Assembly (NCBI RefSeq): GCF_000275845.1
Contig: NW_006766914.1
Span: forward strand, 182,159-223,712
Length of the DNA: 41,554 nucleotides
Source of the DNA: Dichomitus squalens LYAD-421 SS1
Taxonomy: Eukaryota > Basidiomycota > Agaricomycetes > Polyporales > Polyporaceae
Direction of reading: 5' to 3'
Shown here: piece after piece, positions 1-10,900 of the stretch
Position numbering within the stretch: position 1 is the stretch's first letter
Layout: every line of letters starts with the position of its first letter
Notes under the pieces: model-generated
The model's input: the letters and a program-made list of their open reading frames with translations, nothing else
Database searches by the model: none
Told to the model about the DNA's origin: nothing
Made by a program: the position numbers and the translations under genes

Positions 1-938
1 AGGTTGAGTTAGGCGAAGACGAACGCGAACTCGCGCAGGCTGGCTTCGCGCCCTTGTAGTTAGTTACCTGGGTTTCGCTATGCACAAATTGCGCGTGCTC
101 TAGTATGTCGGACAGGCTGGATCTCTTTATACGGTCAGAAAGGCTCCTTTCATGGCGTAGGTATCATATACATCATGTCCTGCTTGTGCATACAATACAA
201 AAAATCGCGCGGCCAGGAAATGCCCCACGAACATTGCAACGACTTCTGGCCATCGCGCGCTTGGGCGATTTGGGCCGCTATATTGAGCGCCCGTGCCCGA
301 TTTCGTGTTTCAGGCCATCAGTGCGATCCCTCAGGGGATTTCTGCACTTTTGCTGATGGAGCTCAATCGCATCGGAGAAGGGGACGTTCACGAGACAACT
401 AACGTTGTGGATCGGACATTTCGCGAGAGCGATATGGTTGAGCTTGCTGTGTCATAGTCGCTCCCACTTCGAAGTGTTAACATGTTGTATTGATTGTGAC
501 GCATTCTATTTAGACAGCGCGTGATACAGCCTGCGAGCCTTCCATATGCGCCGTATAAACTGACACACACTCGGCGTTTAGACGCTGACTCAGTGTGCCC
601 TAGAAGACGCCCGCCATTGCAATTTTGTGGCAGTGCTTGCTAGCACACGGTCGACTCCAGACTCTCACATTCTTGCTTTCTGCCTTGATCTCCATCGTCG
701 TGCAGCATATACCTATATCACTCTAAGCGCCCTTGCACCAGCGTTACCCGCGAAGGACGACTGTAACGAGTCGCTTCGTTGCCGATCTCTACCAGTACGC
801 TCATTGAGACCAGGTGGAGTTGCAGGGTGGACTTGTGTCAATCTCGGAGCCGCCGCATCCGTAGTACCTTTGCAGTACGTCTTCTTGTCGTTGTACTGCA
901 AGCCGCAGTATATTACAGCAACTAATGGCAGGTCAGGG
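1..938. other. Upstream region of the HET gene, no gene recognised
   Basis: I see no supported gene, tRNA or repeat here. The open reading frames are short and look unlike known families. The HET frame stays open upstream to about position 627, but only from a GTG codon, and the peptide there has no HET-like features. This stretch is best read as promoter and 5' untranslated DNA of the HET gene. Confidence 0.5.
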
Positions 939-3517
939 ATGCGTCTGCTCAACACCTTTACTGGTGCCTTCGAGAGCTTTGACGACCCCAGAGCTGTTCG
1001 TTATGCGATATTATCTCACGTCTGGCAGCTTGCGAGCGATCACGGGCAGTCCGCCGAGTTGAGTTACCAGCAACTCCTTGCTCTCCAGGACTCCGCTGCC
1101 GACCCCGTCGACCTGTTCGACAAACTAAGCGCCGTTGCCCCCAAGGTGTACCATGCTTGCCAGGTGGCCAAGAGGGATGGGTTTCGCTACATCTGGATCG
1201 ATTCCTGTTGTATCGACAAAGCCAGTAGTGCCGAACTCACCGAATCCATCAACTCTATGTTCGACTGGTACCGCTCTGGCAAGGCTTGCTATGCCTATCT
1301 TCACGATGTCAATGACGGACTTGATCCCAAGCCCGTCACTTCCAAGTTCTGCCGCAGTCGCTGGTTCACTCGCGGATGGACGTTGCAGGAGCTTTTAGCA
1401 CCGTGTAACGTCTTGTTCTTGTCGAAGGACTGGAGGCCGATCGAATCGAAGTATGTTTTGGCCAGTACCATCTCAAGGATCACCGGCATCCCGATCCCCA
1501 TTCTGAGACACGAGCAGCCACTGTCTACCGTGCCCGTTGCTCAGCGCATGTCGTGGGCTTACCAACGGCAGACCACAAAGATCGAGGACCAAGCGTACTG
1601 CCTCCTTGGCATGTTCGATATCAACATGACGCCCATCTACGGAGAAGGGCGGGAGGCCTTCATTCGCCTCCAACAGTCCATCTTGGAGCATATACCGGAC
1701 CAAAGCATTCTCGCTTGGGGGCCCAGGGCTCCGTTTGACAGTCTCTTCTCCATCACTCCTCCATCACATCTTGCTATGCCTTCTGTCCTGTCGCTCCAGC
1801 ACCATGATAACAGATACCCGGAATCATACCTGCTTGCATCGTCCCCTCATCCATTCATCAGTGCAACCGACATTGCTATCATATCACCAGAGTCTCTTGC
1901 TTACGACCTCGGTCTAGACCAACCAATCCGTCCAAAATACGAAACAACACCCTACGGCATTCGCACCAAGTGTGCCATCATGCCCATGTACGATCAAGCT
2001 GGAATTGAGCACCGACTGGCCTTCCTGGCTTGTAGAGAGACCCGATTTGGGAACCTCGTCGCTTTGGTTCTTTGTTCACGCGGGTCTAATCACCTCGATG
2101 TGGAGTCGATGTATGTCGGTGCTCCTGATCATCGTTACGACCACGAATCGTCTCTCTCCCCGTATCGCTCAAGAAGTACGGAGACGACTGGACCGATCCG
2201 CTTGGTCAGTCTCTCTAGGGACGACGTATCAAAGCATCGAGACAAGGTTATCGTCGCCAAAGTCTCCATACGTTACAGCACGCCGAACTTGGAACAACTG
2301 CTCAGCTCCGACGAGCCTATCCATGCACAGCTGCAAGCGGTTGCACCGCTGTCTCCGGCGCTACCTCCTCTCGTCCTTGCTCAGTGGCGATGCAACCTCT
2401 TGGAGGCGCAAGGTTATCGTGTCCTCGGCCCAACTGCAGAACAGCCAGGCCTCATTGTCCTCAAACCCGACAACGCGGACCGCGGAACCATCAACATCCA
2501 CATAGACAGGTGTGCATGCGAGTATGGCGCCCGGAAGGGTGGTTTACGTGCACGGGTTGACGTTGGTGGCGACATAGCCCATCCCTTGTTCCTCCTTTCT
2601 ACGCGCTTAAACTCCATTGGCCACCTTCCGTGCCGCCGAGACCACATCAAGGAGTGGGAGTTCCACGACGGTATTGCTACGCAGACTTACGCCTCGATTA
2701 CCTCAGGCCAAGGCACCCGGTTCCTCCGCCTATCACTAACCCTCGACGACCCCCGTTCTTCCACTTCGCCCTACATACTTGATGTTGAGGTTTCGGAGTC
2801 TCCTTCTGCCGATGTATCTCGAAGGCTGCCTCTAGTTGGGCATTCGAGAGCAGCTACCATGGATTACCGTGACGGCGGTGGAGAGGGGGAAAGGCTGTAT
2901 GATCACACACTGCAGTCAGAACTTTCCCTCTCTTCAATGAATCGTTCTAAGATCTTGTCCGACCATCCGAGTCGCCCTCCGAGTCCAACACTGTCCTTTG
3001 GATCAGGCGTCCACTTCGCACCTCGCGACCTTTCGCTTTCGCTTCCGAGTAGCGCCACCAATCGACGAAATACGGTCGACACCGGACTTTCCTCTCTCAG
3101 GTTGCTGACGCCACCACAAAGCCCAAGGCAGGTATCTTATTCACGTCAGGTATTTCTAGTCAAATAGACTCATCCTTTCCGCACCGTCGCAGTGGCCGTC
3201 GTGACCACTCTTGGTCGACGTCACCTTTGGGCACAGCAGGAAACAGCTTGGTCTCTTTACAGTACAGCATGACGACCACGGAGAGCCGTGGCCGGAGAGA
3301 GGGGGAGTCTCGCTCGTCTCGAGGAGGACACGCTGACCATCTGATGCCTAACATAACGCAATCACCCACGGAGACTCTGTCGACGCCGTCATCAGACCTT
3401 ATATTGGAGCCCACAGCAGACACTCAGGCATCGACGCCTGACGGCACGGACTCGATGCCTAAACGAGGCTCAAGGTGGTCTTGGACGCGTACGATCAGAA
3501 GTTTGAGACGGAACTGA
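939..3517 (+). CDS. HET-domain protein (heterokaryon incompatibility type)
   Basis: The ATG at 939 opens with MRLLNT, the usual start of basidiomycete HET proteins, so I prefer it to the longer GTG-initiated frame. The HET domain (PF06985 type) covers about residues 1-270. Visible motifs are YAILSHVWQ, a YIWIDSCCIDK block, the RGWTLQELLAP block, and the downstream IEDQAYCLLGMFDINM and YGEG motifs. HET domains act in fungal non-self recognition and can trigger cell death; any role for this one is inference. The rest is low-similarity sequence with a Ser/Pro/Arg-rich tail. The first frame stops at 3167. A phase-0 donor at 3132 (or 3150) and a pyrimidine-rich acceptor ending at 3262 would add a Ser/Thr/Arg-rich exon (3263-3517), giving about 815 aa. 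The 3' end is therefore less certain than the domain. Confidence 0.85.
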
Positions 3518-3803
3518 GGCTGTGAGTAGACCCGATTAGCATGAGGTCGTGTGCAGGACAAGTTCTGAACTACATTTGGCTTGCTAGAGCTATAGCGTTA
3601 TCTCCTGTAGTCCGGGCGCGATTGCGATCGTATTTGACTCTCAATCCGTAGCGCACACGCGGAGCTGTCCTCGGAACGAATATCAAAGGTAGGAACAGCA
3701 CCATCCTCACATCTTAGACCCAGAAACTCCTTCAAGACGGACAGCCGAGCCCAGGTCGCCTTCTGTCATGAAAACAACTTGATTTGGGGAACTGGTACTA
3801 TGC

Positions 3804-5282
3804 CTACTGACCCCTGATCAGATCTTGTAACCCGTCCTTGAAACCCCTCGCGAACTCTTCTGCGAAGCTCTGCTCGACCGCACCGGCCCTCCATGTAATT
3901 GAGATACCAACGCCGCCCTCCGGCGAGCCAGTGACGTTCAGTTTCAGTGCTGCGCCGACAATTGCATCCCCCTGCAAAAACAGTGTGTCGCTGATCGTCC
4001 ATGCCCCCTCGACGCCTTTCGATCGCTTCGGATTAAATGTGCCTAGGTTTGAGATGACAAGGCCTGATGCGCGTTTCATGCCCATGCGCCCGCGGAAGTA
4101 CTCCTCGTACCGCCCGGGGAGGAACTTCAGCATCCCCATGGTCGGGCCGGTACGCAGGACCTCCTCCCTAAGAAACTCGGTGTGCCTCGTGGCTACATGC
4201 CAAGGGAAGGATTTTGCGTCCGTGCCCGCACTGGCAGGAAGCAGATCGTGCGGGCCCTCGCTATGGGAGATATGGACACACATCGCGGTCTCGGGCGCGC
4301 CGGTATACCTGCGCATCGAGATCGGACAGCCGGTCACGATCTTCTGGTACTTCTCTCCCTCTCCGTTTGGTAGCGCGCTGATAAGCCTTGACAACGCGAC
4401 AAGTGCGAGGGTGTGTAGGGTAGCGGTGAGCGTCGCCTGGCGTTCGCGCGAGAGCTTGAGGAGCGTGGTGGCATCTTCAACAGAGTAGCGCAGGATGCGA
4501 ACGTTGACTTCGGGCGTGATCACGGTTGGGATGGGATTCCCGCTCCAAACGCACTTTCTATCCCAGGAAAAGAGAAAAGGGAGGTACGTCTCCAATACGA
4601 CGCGGATGAACATGAAGAAGGGGATGGCGAGTTGACGGGGCGCGGCTTCTTCGAGGGACGGCGTCAGCGGGAGGTATTGGGGTAGGTCTGTGACAAGGCC
4701 CGAGTGCTCGGAGGGTATGTCTTCATCCTTGAGGCTGTTGAGCGCGTGGAATAGCGCGTGGTGGAACGCGAGGCCGCTCTGACCGTCGCCGATGGTATGG
4801 TCGTAAGTGAAGATGACGGTCCCATCGCGGAGTACATATAGCTTCCACCAGGGCATGTCCTCCGGGACGTCCGTTGGCGTGACACAAATATCCTCGAAGA
4901 CCGCCTTCATGTCGTTGCTGTCTTTGTCAAGCCATGTCACTAACCTGATTAGATTGACGGAGGGCAGGCGTTGCCATATAGGAGGCTCAGAGGGCGGCGG
5001 CAAGCGCGCGTGCAACGCAGCCAAGCTGCGCACAACCTCGCCGAGCGCCGTGAACAGGACCGGTTTGCTGACGATATTCAGCGAAGGGTGCTCATAGCGC
5101 GCAGAGACGGTGACCCATTGGATGATACCTATGCGGCTGGCGACGTTGTAGTATTGCTCGAGTGGCCCTAAGACTCCGCGGTCAGTCTGACATCCCCGCC
5201 GTAATAGTATATATGTAATCGTACCTGCTCTGCGAATGGGCGATGGCGGCTTAGAGTCCGCCGTCTTATCGTTGGATGCCAT
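3804..5282 (-). CDS. Alcohol-acetyltransferase-like HxxxD acyltransferase (left copy)
   Basis: The spliced protein is about 473 aa. A 57-nt intron (5168-5224) interrupts codon phase 1. Removing it gives an N-terminus ending in RRAGPLEQYYN that aligns with the right-arm copy at 38910-40421, whose intron has the same position and phase. The HxxxD acyltransferase motif is seen as H-T-I-G-D followed by GQSG, at about H143/D147. Fold and length fit the alcohol acetyltransferase (AATase, PF07247) family, which moves acyl groups from CoA to small hydroxylated or amino acceptors. The substrate cannot be inferred. No signal peptide is evident. The gene points away from FMO1 with about 1.7 kb between them. 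The two copies are clearly diverged, so the duplication is not recent. Confidence 0.82.
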   Translation of the reverse strand: MASNDKTADSKPPSPIRRAGTITYILLRRGCQTDRGVLGPLEQYYNVASRIGIIQWVTVSARYEHPSLNIVSKPVLFTALGEVVRSLAALHARLPPPSEPPIWQRLPSVNLIRLVTWLDKDSNDMKAVFEDICVTPTDVPEDMPWWKLYVLRDGTVIFTYDHTIGDGQSGLAFHHALFHALNSLKDEDIPSEHSGLVTDLPQYLPLTPSLEEAAPRQLAIPFFMFIRVVLETYLPFLFSWDRKCVWSGNPIPTVITPEVNVRILRYSVEDATTLLKLSRERQATLTATLHTLALVALSRLISALPNGEGEKYQKIVTGCPISMRRYTGAPETAMCVHISHSEGPHDLLPASAGTDAKSFPWHVATRHTEFLREEVLRTGPTMGMLKFLPGRYEEYFRGRMGMKRASGLVISNLGTFNPKRSKGVEGAWTISDTLFLQGDAIVGAALKLNVTGSPEGGVGISITWRAGAVEQSFAEEFARGFKDGLQDLIRGQ

Positions 5283-6983
5283 TCGAGCACACCGATTCTA
5301 TTCTGAGCTATAAGCAGGGTGGAGGGATAGCAGCACCAGACGTTCGAGATGTGTTTGTTTGGGACTGGACGGGCTGCGGGCTTGTGATAATTCACACGAG
5401 TTCAGGAACGACACTCGCCATCATTGCCGAACAGAAGGCTACCCCAGCGAACATGGACCGAAGCAGATTAAGTACGGGGCGACGACGGGGGCGTGCGCTG
5501 AGCTCCTGATGCGTAGGGAGACTCCGATCCGTTACCGGCTGCAGTGACCTCCGTACTGATTCCCTGTGGTCGTCATTACAGCGAGACCTCATATACACAG
5601 CCATCCTGCTCTCTGCGATCCATCCATATGCAGCTCCAGGAGTTCTATAACTCCTATGGCATCAACATCTCCTATGCAGGAACCAGGAAAGTTGACGTTG
5701 CGGACGAGATTAGAGTCAGTGCCCCTCGCGAAGCTGCGCTCGTCTCTTGACCCCGTCGCCTGGGTATCTACTATCGATCGAAGCGGTGGACGCATCGTTG
5801 ACTGCGATCCAACCGCAGAGGTTCGGACGTGGTGCAGAAGGTTTAGCGGATTGAGGTGTTGCGGTTATTTGGGAGCTTGTGCTGATTACTACAAGTGGGA
5901 GCGCAAGCACGAGAACTCCTGCGTAAACTGACGGTACCGGAGTTGCATCTGATGGTACCAAGGAGTCCTTTATGCCCGCCACCAAAATCGTCCTTCATCG
6001 TACAGTAGAATCTTGATACGGCCGTCAACCGGTTGCCGCAGTCGTGGTGGATCTCGTCGGGGCTGTGTCAATGGGTTCGATTTCTTCGGATGCTCTTCTC
6101 AGATGTCTCGGTGCTCGTCATGCCGTAATACCCTGAACATGTGCCGCCCAGAACCGGACAGGAAGCTAAGGGATACTGGTGCCGGGCTTGAGAACGTTCA
6201 CGACTGGACGCAGCAGGCCGCGTAAGCACTACACCATGGTCAACCCGTGAATGGCGTCTCAGTATGGCGGCCGCTCACCTACGCGTCCAAGTTCGTGCTT
6301 GGCGGATTTTCCCAAATGGTTCCGCTAATTACAGGGACTTACGTCCAAGCTCGCCTCCGGAAGCTCGTCGTGGTCGTGCCGGGTTATCAAAACATTATAA
6401 GAGCACTCTGAATTACCTCTGATTCTTTCCAAAGTATCACCAAGAAGTTCATGGGGAACTTTCACCTCGATATGAGAGCTTGGGGCTTTCCTCCAGCACA
6501 CGGGAGGTCATTAGCGTCTCTGGAGTTGGCTCGCTTTGAAGGGTTTGGGCGTTTGCCACACCACAGATGTTCACCGACAATCGTGGTACACACCACGGTG
6601 GCTTGACCGCGGTGCATCCCTAAGTACTGGAATTCAAATGTTCCCTCCGCAGCTACGCAGTCTGTGACGCCCGTTTCATAGTCGCTGAGGAAACCTTTCG
6701 GCAAGGCTGCCGCTGGGGACAGCCTGGCGTTCTCTGAGACTCGAGGTTAGTACGCGTCGTCTCGGCTCATACGCAAAGCCACCGAGAGGCTTCACCTGGT
6801 CAGGTCCTATTTAACAGGACGCGATGTGGATTGGTTGGACTGCATAGTCACCCAAGTACTCCCAGTTGTACGCACCTCGAAAGCAACTCGACTTCTCACA
6901 GTGAACGCAAATAAGGTGAGCTTGCAATCCACACATAGAAAAACGATACGAGTTCAATTCCGCCCCAGGCAGCTTCAATAGGA
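5283..6983. other. Intergenic region between acyltransferase and FMO1
   Basis: About 1.7 kb without a supported gene. In the mirror-image right arm the equivalent position beside the acyltransferase start holds the 5' end of a DUF6533 gene, but I could not recognise its 5' exons here. The last 150 bp before the FMO1 start resemble the DNA upstream of FMO4 in short blocks (CATAGTCACC and CAGCTTCAA near the start codon). A TATTTAA lies near 6809, about 170 bp upstream of the ATG, and is a weak TATA candidate. Confidence 0.4.
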
Positions 6984-8186
6984 ATGGCCACAACGGCTTA
7001 CCCTCGTATCGCAATCATCGGCGGAGGCCCCGGCGGCCTCACCCTCGCCCTCACTCTCCACCGTCGCGGAGTACCCTTCACCGTCTACGAACGAGAGACG
7101 AGCGCGGACTCCCGCGCCCACCTTGGAGGCATGCTGGACCTCGGGTACGAGAGCGGCCAACGCGCGTTGCGCGAGAACGGTCTCGGAGAGGTCTTCGCGC
7201 GCAACTCCCGCCCCGAGGCGGACAGTTTCCGCGCATACGATCCCGAGGGCAACCTCCTCTTCGCCAAGGATCCCGATCCGAATCAGGATCCGCTGGACGT
7301 TCGCCCTGAGATCGACCGCTCGGTATTGCGGAAGATCCTAGTCGACGCCATCCCCGCCAACGCGGTCAAATGGAGCCACGCTCTGGCATCTGTGCGCGAC
7401 CTCGGCAACGGGGAGCGCGAGCTGACGTTCGCTAACGGCAATACCGCCGTGGTCGACATCCTCGTCGGGGCCGACGGCGCTAACTCGCGCGTCCGTCCGC
7501 TCATCTCCTCGGCTGTTCCGATATACCACGGGGTGACTGGGGCCGAAATCTCCATTGCACCGGAGGACACGAAGAAGCCAGAGCTACAGGACGTCATCAG
7601 CATGCTCGGCAACGGCAGTATGTTCTCCTTCGGGCACGGGATGATGCTTGGTTCGCAGCTCAACGGCGATGGCCGCATACGCACCTATGCATGGTTCCCC
7701 GGTCCCGAGGACTGGAAGCTCCCGAACGAGCCAGCCGAGGCACGCAAAGTCTTGCTCGAGATATTCAAGAACCGGGCACCGAGCCTCCGCAAGCTCATCG
7801 AGTACTGCGACGACGGTGCGATCTACCAACGTTCCCTGTACCGGTTGCCGCTTGACCACAAGTGGGAGCACGTCCCTAGGGTGACGATCCTCGGGGATGC
7901 AGCGCATCTCATGAGCCCAGCCGCAGGTGCAGGTGTCAATCTGGCGATGCTTGATGCGCTGGAGCTCGGCATTGTCCTTGCGGACACAATCAACGGCGCG
8001 AGCACCGTAGAGGAACGGGAGGCAGCTGTAGCGACATGGGAGAAGGAGAGGATAGAGGCAGCCAATCATTTCGCCGTCATTGCCAACATCAACGTCCAGG
8101 CTTGGACGAGCACGGAAGACCCTGCGAGCATGCTTCAGTCGATGTTCAAGCGTATGGGTGACTCCGCGGTGAGGCGGAAGGCTTGA
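6984..8186 (+). CDS. TetX-like FAD-dependent monooxygenase FMO1 (intact)
   Basis: A single open exon of 400 aa. The N-terminal dinucleotide-binding motif is GGGPGG at residues 13-18. The DG motif (GADGANSRVR) lies near 161-170 and the GD motif (ILGDAAHLMSP followed by AGAGVNLA) near 302-320. These mark a class A flavoprotein aromatic hydroxylase (PF01494). The AHLGGMLDL block near residue 45 and the overall length resemble the bacterial TetX and related flavin monooxygenases more than fungal salicylate hydroxylases. Such enzymes use NAD(P)H and O2 to hydroxylate aromatic or enolic substrates; this substrate is unknown. The gene is intronless, unlike the core genes beside it, which would fit bacterial origin or retroposition, but intron-poor accessory genes are common in these fungi. 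Its 3' flank matches that of FMO4 in inverted orientation. Confidence 0.88.
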   Translation: MATTAYPRIAIIGGGPGGLTLALTLHRRGVPFTVYERETSADSRAHLGGMLDLGYESGQRALRENGLGEVFARNSRPEADSFRAYDPEGNLLFAKDPDPNQDPLDVRPEIDRSVLRKILVDAIPANAVKWSHALASVRDLGNGERELTFANGNTAVVDILVGADGANSRVRPLISSAVPIYHGVTGAEISIAPEDTKKPELQDVISMLGNGSMFSFGHGMMLGSQLNGDGRIRTYAWFPGPEDWKLPNEPAEARKVLLEIFKNRAPSLRKLIEYCDDGAIYQRSLYRLPLDHKWEHVPRVTILGDAAHLMSPAAGAGVNLAMLDALELGIVLADTINGASTVEEREAAVATWEKERIEAANHFAVIANINVQAWTSTEDPASMLQSMFKRMGDSAVRRKA

Positions 8187-8795
8187 TAGGTCTGGATCGG
8201 AAATATTAGTCCGGAGTCGCCTCTTTGAGATGTGTCACGGTGCTGCTCCCTGAAGCGGTCTTCATGCTCCACATTGTAGTGTAGGTCATTGTCCGTCTCG
8301 CGCTACGGCTCTGCAGACTTTGTTCAACGATATTGGATAACGAGAGAACTGTCACACCTCCAAGGCCCGATATCCCTCAGTTCTTTAAAACCAATAATGT
8401 GATAACGGATCGCTGGTAATCGAGGACTACGTCTCCTGTCCGGCAAATACTTCAGCTGGTCCGTCCGCGCTGGCCACTGTGAGTCCTTATAAACGTCATA
8501 AGGGAACCCGAACCATCCGCTCAAACTTGCTGAGGGGTGACGCTTGCGAGGTTGCAGGGTGCCGCCCTTGGCGTCAGGTAAGGAAAATGCTTCTTGTACG
8601 GTAAGCGTTCCTTCGGCGAGCTCGAGTGCGGAAAGCAGGAGCCATGAATTTCGTACGCTAGTGAAAGCCGATCGACGCGAGGTTGTAAGCTCTACGACAT
8701 CAGGCACCAAGGACCTCTCACGGGGCGCAACTAGACCCCTCCGCAGTGATTTCATCGTGGACACGTATGTCAGCAAATCGCAAACGACCACGTAC
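8187..8795 (+). repeat. Orphan promoter relic: inverted copy of DNA downstream of FMO4 and upstream of FMO3
   Basis: The first 170 bases after FMO1 match the reverse complement of the DNA just downstream of FMO4 (about 32270-32466). The following stretch to about 8795 matches the reverse complement of the DNA upstream of FMO3 (about 31783-32240). One clear shared block reads CAAGGCCCGATATC... on the left and ...GATATCGGGCTTTG on the right. In the right arm this segment sits between tandem FMO4 and FMO3. On the left no monooxygenase follows it, so it is the promoter-side remnant of a gene lost by deletion. Confidence 0.7.
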
Positions 8796-8833
8796 CCTGT
8801 CATGTACCTAAGTTATGGGCTCAATAGGCAGGA

Positions 8834-8955
8834 GCATTGGATAAGTATGGCGAATCCTAGAGAGGGGGAAATCCCTGTTGAAGCGGCCTCACCAGAAGAG
8901 ATCTGGACAGTGGCTGAAGGAGACACAGATAGCGCCAACTTCGAAGACGGACGAA
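8834..8955 (+). pseudogene. DUF6533-type gene, 3' exon relic
   Basis: About 40 codons in the + frame match the C-terminal tail of the right-arm DUF6533 gene. The shared blocks are REGE...EAAS against KEGE...EASR and EIWTVAEGD against TIWTMAEGD. The DNA also matches closely (GAGAGGGGGAAA, GAGGGAGACC-type blocks). No membrane segments or 5' exons are present. The relic lies tail-to-tail with the methyltransferase pseudogene, the same convergent order (mirrored) as methyltransferase and DUF6533 in the right arm. The two homology blocks nearly abut at about 8955-8966, marking a deletion junction. Confidence 0.7.
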
Positions 8956-8959
8956 CGGA

Positions 8960-9625
8960 ATCGATACCAGACAAGTCCCCGCCCCGAGCTCTAGTACCCG
9001 CATCCCTTCAGCGCGGCTCCGCACCTCGTCCGTCAAGCCGAACTTGCCGGGTTCCTCCACCCACATCTCCGCTATGAGACACGCACAGAGCCACGTCTGC
9101 GTCCCCACCGTCATTGAGTCAGCGTCGACAGAGATAGAGAGGTCTGTGAAGCTGATGTCGACGTCCGCTTCGAGGGAAGGCGCGTAGAGAGCGTACTGGC
9201 GGGTAAGGGTCCTGAGGGCGGCGGACCCTGCGCAAACTGCGATGAGAGCCGTGGCCAAATGAATGAGAGTGTTGACTTTTTCCTCGACATAGTATGAATT
9301 CCCACTGCCCGCGCTGTCTTCGAGTGGGTGGGAGAGTAGAGGGGCCTGGTGGACGAGTCCATTGAGCCAGCAGACGACATACGCCCGCTTGAATCCGTCA
9401 GCGCGAAGGGCTTGTAACGCGGCCTTCCTGTCGTCGTCATTACAGAGAACAAGAGATCGCTTGAGAGCCTTGCAGTCGACACAACGAGTCCCACAGACGA
9501 AAGGGTTGTGAATGATGCCGGGGTACTCGACAAGGCTCGCTACTAGCATCTCGAGCGGGTGCTTGTGTGTGCTTACGGACGAAAGGAAGCTTAGAAGATG
9601 GCAGGGCAACAAGTGATAGGTTTAT
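8960..9625 (-). pseudogene. Truncated class I methyltransferase pseudogene (left copy)
   Basis: This is a close relative of the intact methyltransferase at 34646-35866. Three lesions are visible. The start codon matching that gene's ATG reads ATA (9625-9623). A one-base insertion shifts the frame about 20 codons in. The body then stays open and similar up to SAM-binding motif I, which reads GAGTCLVS instead of GAGTGLVS. Homology stops there at about 8966, so the catalytic C-terminal half is absent and is replaced by a DUF6533 relic. The 5' flank still aligns with that of the right copy. It should not make a working enzyme. Confidence 0.85.
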
Positions 9626-10544
9626 CCAACGATGGAGAACGAGCCTGGAGGAATGTGTCAAAGGCCGAGATACAACGGACATAACTGAATGACGCAAGAA
9701 AATCCGCATGAGGCGCCCATGAACGACGCTGCCCGCGATGCCCGCCGGCCCGGCGGAATCTAGGGGCGTCTCGTTGTGACTTGAGGAGTTGTGGCTAGCT
9801 GATCGCAAGGCCTACACAGGCAGAGACAGAAGGATTACTTTACGTGACTGGCAACACATTGAAGCTGCAGAGCCAAATCGACTCACATGAGGCTGGAATT
9901 CCGCTGCAGTTCCAACCAGCCTGGTGTCGACGCGGAACAGTAAGCTCGCCCTTGACAGGCATGGCATGAGGATTCCAGTTTGTCATAGACACCTGCTAGA
10001 GTAGCATGGCCATCGTGGGAGCGAGAGAGCAAGAGGTGAGTACGCTGAGTGCGGTGTTTTGGCCAAGCGCACTGGCAGCTGAGAGGACGGCTTTCAATGA
10101 CGTAAGCACCGCGGTAGGCGCCCATCCACAACGGTACGTCGCTGGCCATCTATCGTCTTTCAACATTTTGCACATAGAGACATATCTTACCTGGCCGATG
10201 GAGACTATGTCACGTTCTACTCTGGGGTCAGTGATAATTCTCCTATCCTCCTCAGAAATGGGGCTTCAGTTCTGCTATGTGGAGAAGGACTCTTCTGCAG
10301 TTGAAGAAGGAATGGTTCGCTCGCGCCTCGTACGTCCCTTTGCATTCTTCCCGCTTGTCCCAGCGTAGGCGACAACTTTTGTTAGAACCCAGGGTCGCCA
10401 GTCAGGCTCTGAGGCTGTTTTAAATCGACTCACCTGGAATCCCCTCTCAGTGCTTGCGCGGCTTCGCGACATGAAGAAGACTGACTGGCGCGCGCTTCAC
10501 AGATACCCCACTGGCACTTTTGAGTGTCATGCCAGGCCACGTCC
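9626..10544. other. Left methyltransferase-FMO intergenic region, outer part
   Basis: The stretch at about 9626-9760 is homologous to the methyltransferase promoter at 34510-34645 (shared CGCCGGGCCGGC and TTCATGGGCGCCTC blocks). From about 9770 to 10520 I see no gene and no clear match elsewhere in the window. A frame at 10006-10368 has no family features and is not called. Confidence 0.45.
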
Positions 10545-10900
10545 TATCCTTCCCAGCAGGGAACAAGCCGAACCCTGTGATGTTCGCGGCTGGAGGAGTA
10601 CCTTGGCAAGGCTACGGTTGAGGAAGGCCGGGCTATCTACGCGATTCGGCAGGCATTCAGGAACGCATTCGTTCGGCGAGTATACCCCGCCTCAGCCGAT
10701 GTACTTCGTACATCAGTCCAGGATGCCGGATGCCGATTAACTCCACATAAAGAGCCCAATGCAGTCTGGACACATAGTCACCAATCAAGTTGAGTTTAAC
10801 ACATCCCCACTACTGACCAGTCAACGAAGGTACGTTAAGCTGGGCACAGTGTCAACATGTCAGAGTTCACTGTTGAACGTCTACAACAACTCTAACAAGG
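10545..10900 (+). repeat. Upstream region of FMO2, duplicated in front of FMO4
   Basis: This segment matches the reverse complement of about 33658-34010 almost throughout. Shared blocks include CCCAGCAGGGAACAA, CCTTGGCAAGGC, GGCGAGTA, and ACATAGTCACCAATCA close to the gene. It is part of the inverted duplication and probably carries the ancestral promoter elements of the FMO/methyltransferase pair. A short frame inside it (about 10533-10630) is partly conserved between the arms; see the findings. Confidence 0.7.

Noticed and set aside
627..938. N-terminal extension of the HET protein
   Set aside because: It begins with GTG, has no family similarity, and the HET domain itself starts at the ATG at 939.
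3838..4488. A 216-aa plus-strand reading frame
   Set aside because: It is the antisense shadow of the acyltransferase coding sequence, with no family features of its own.
6984..8186. Calling FMO1 a tetracycline-resistance enzyme
   Set aside because: The resemblance to TetX is at family and architecture level only; substrate specificity cannot be read from sequence.
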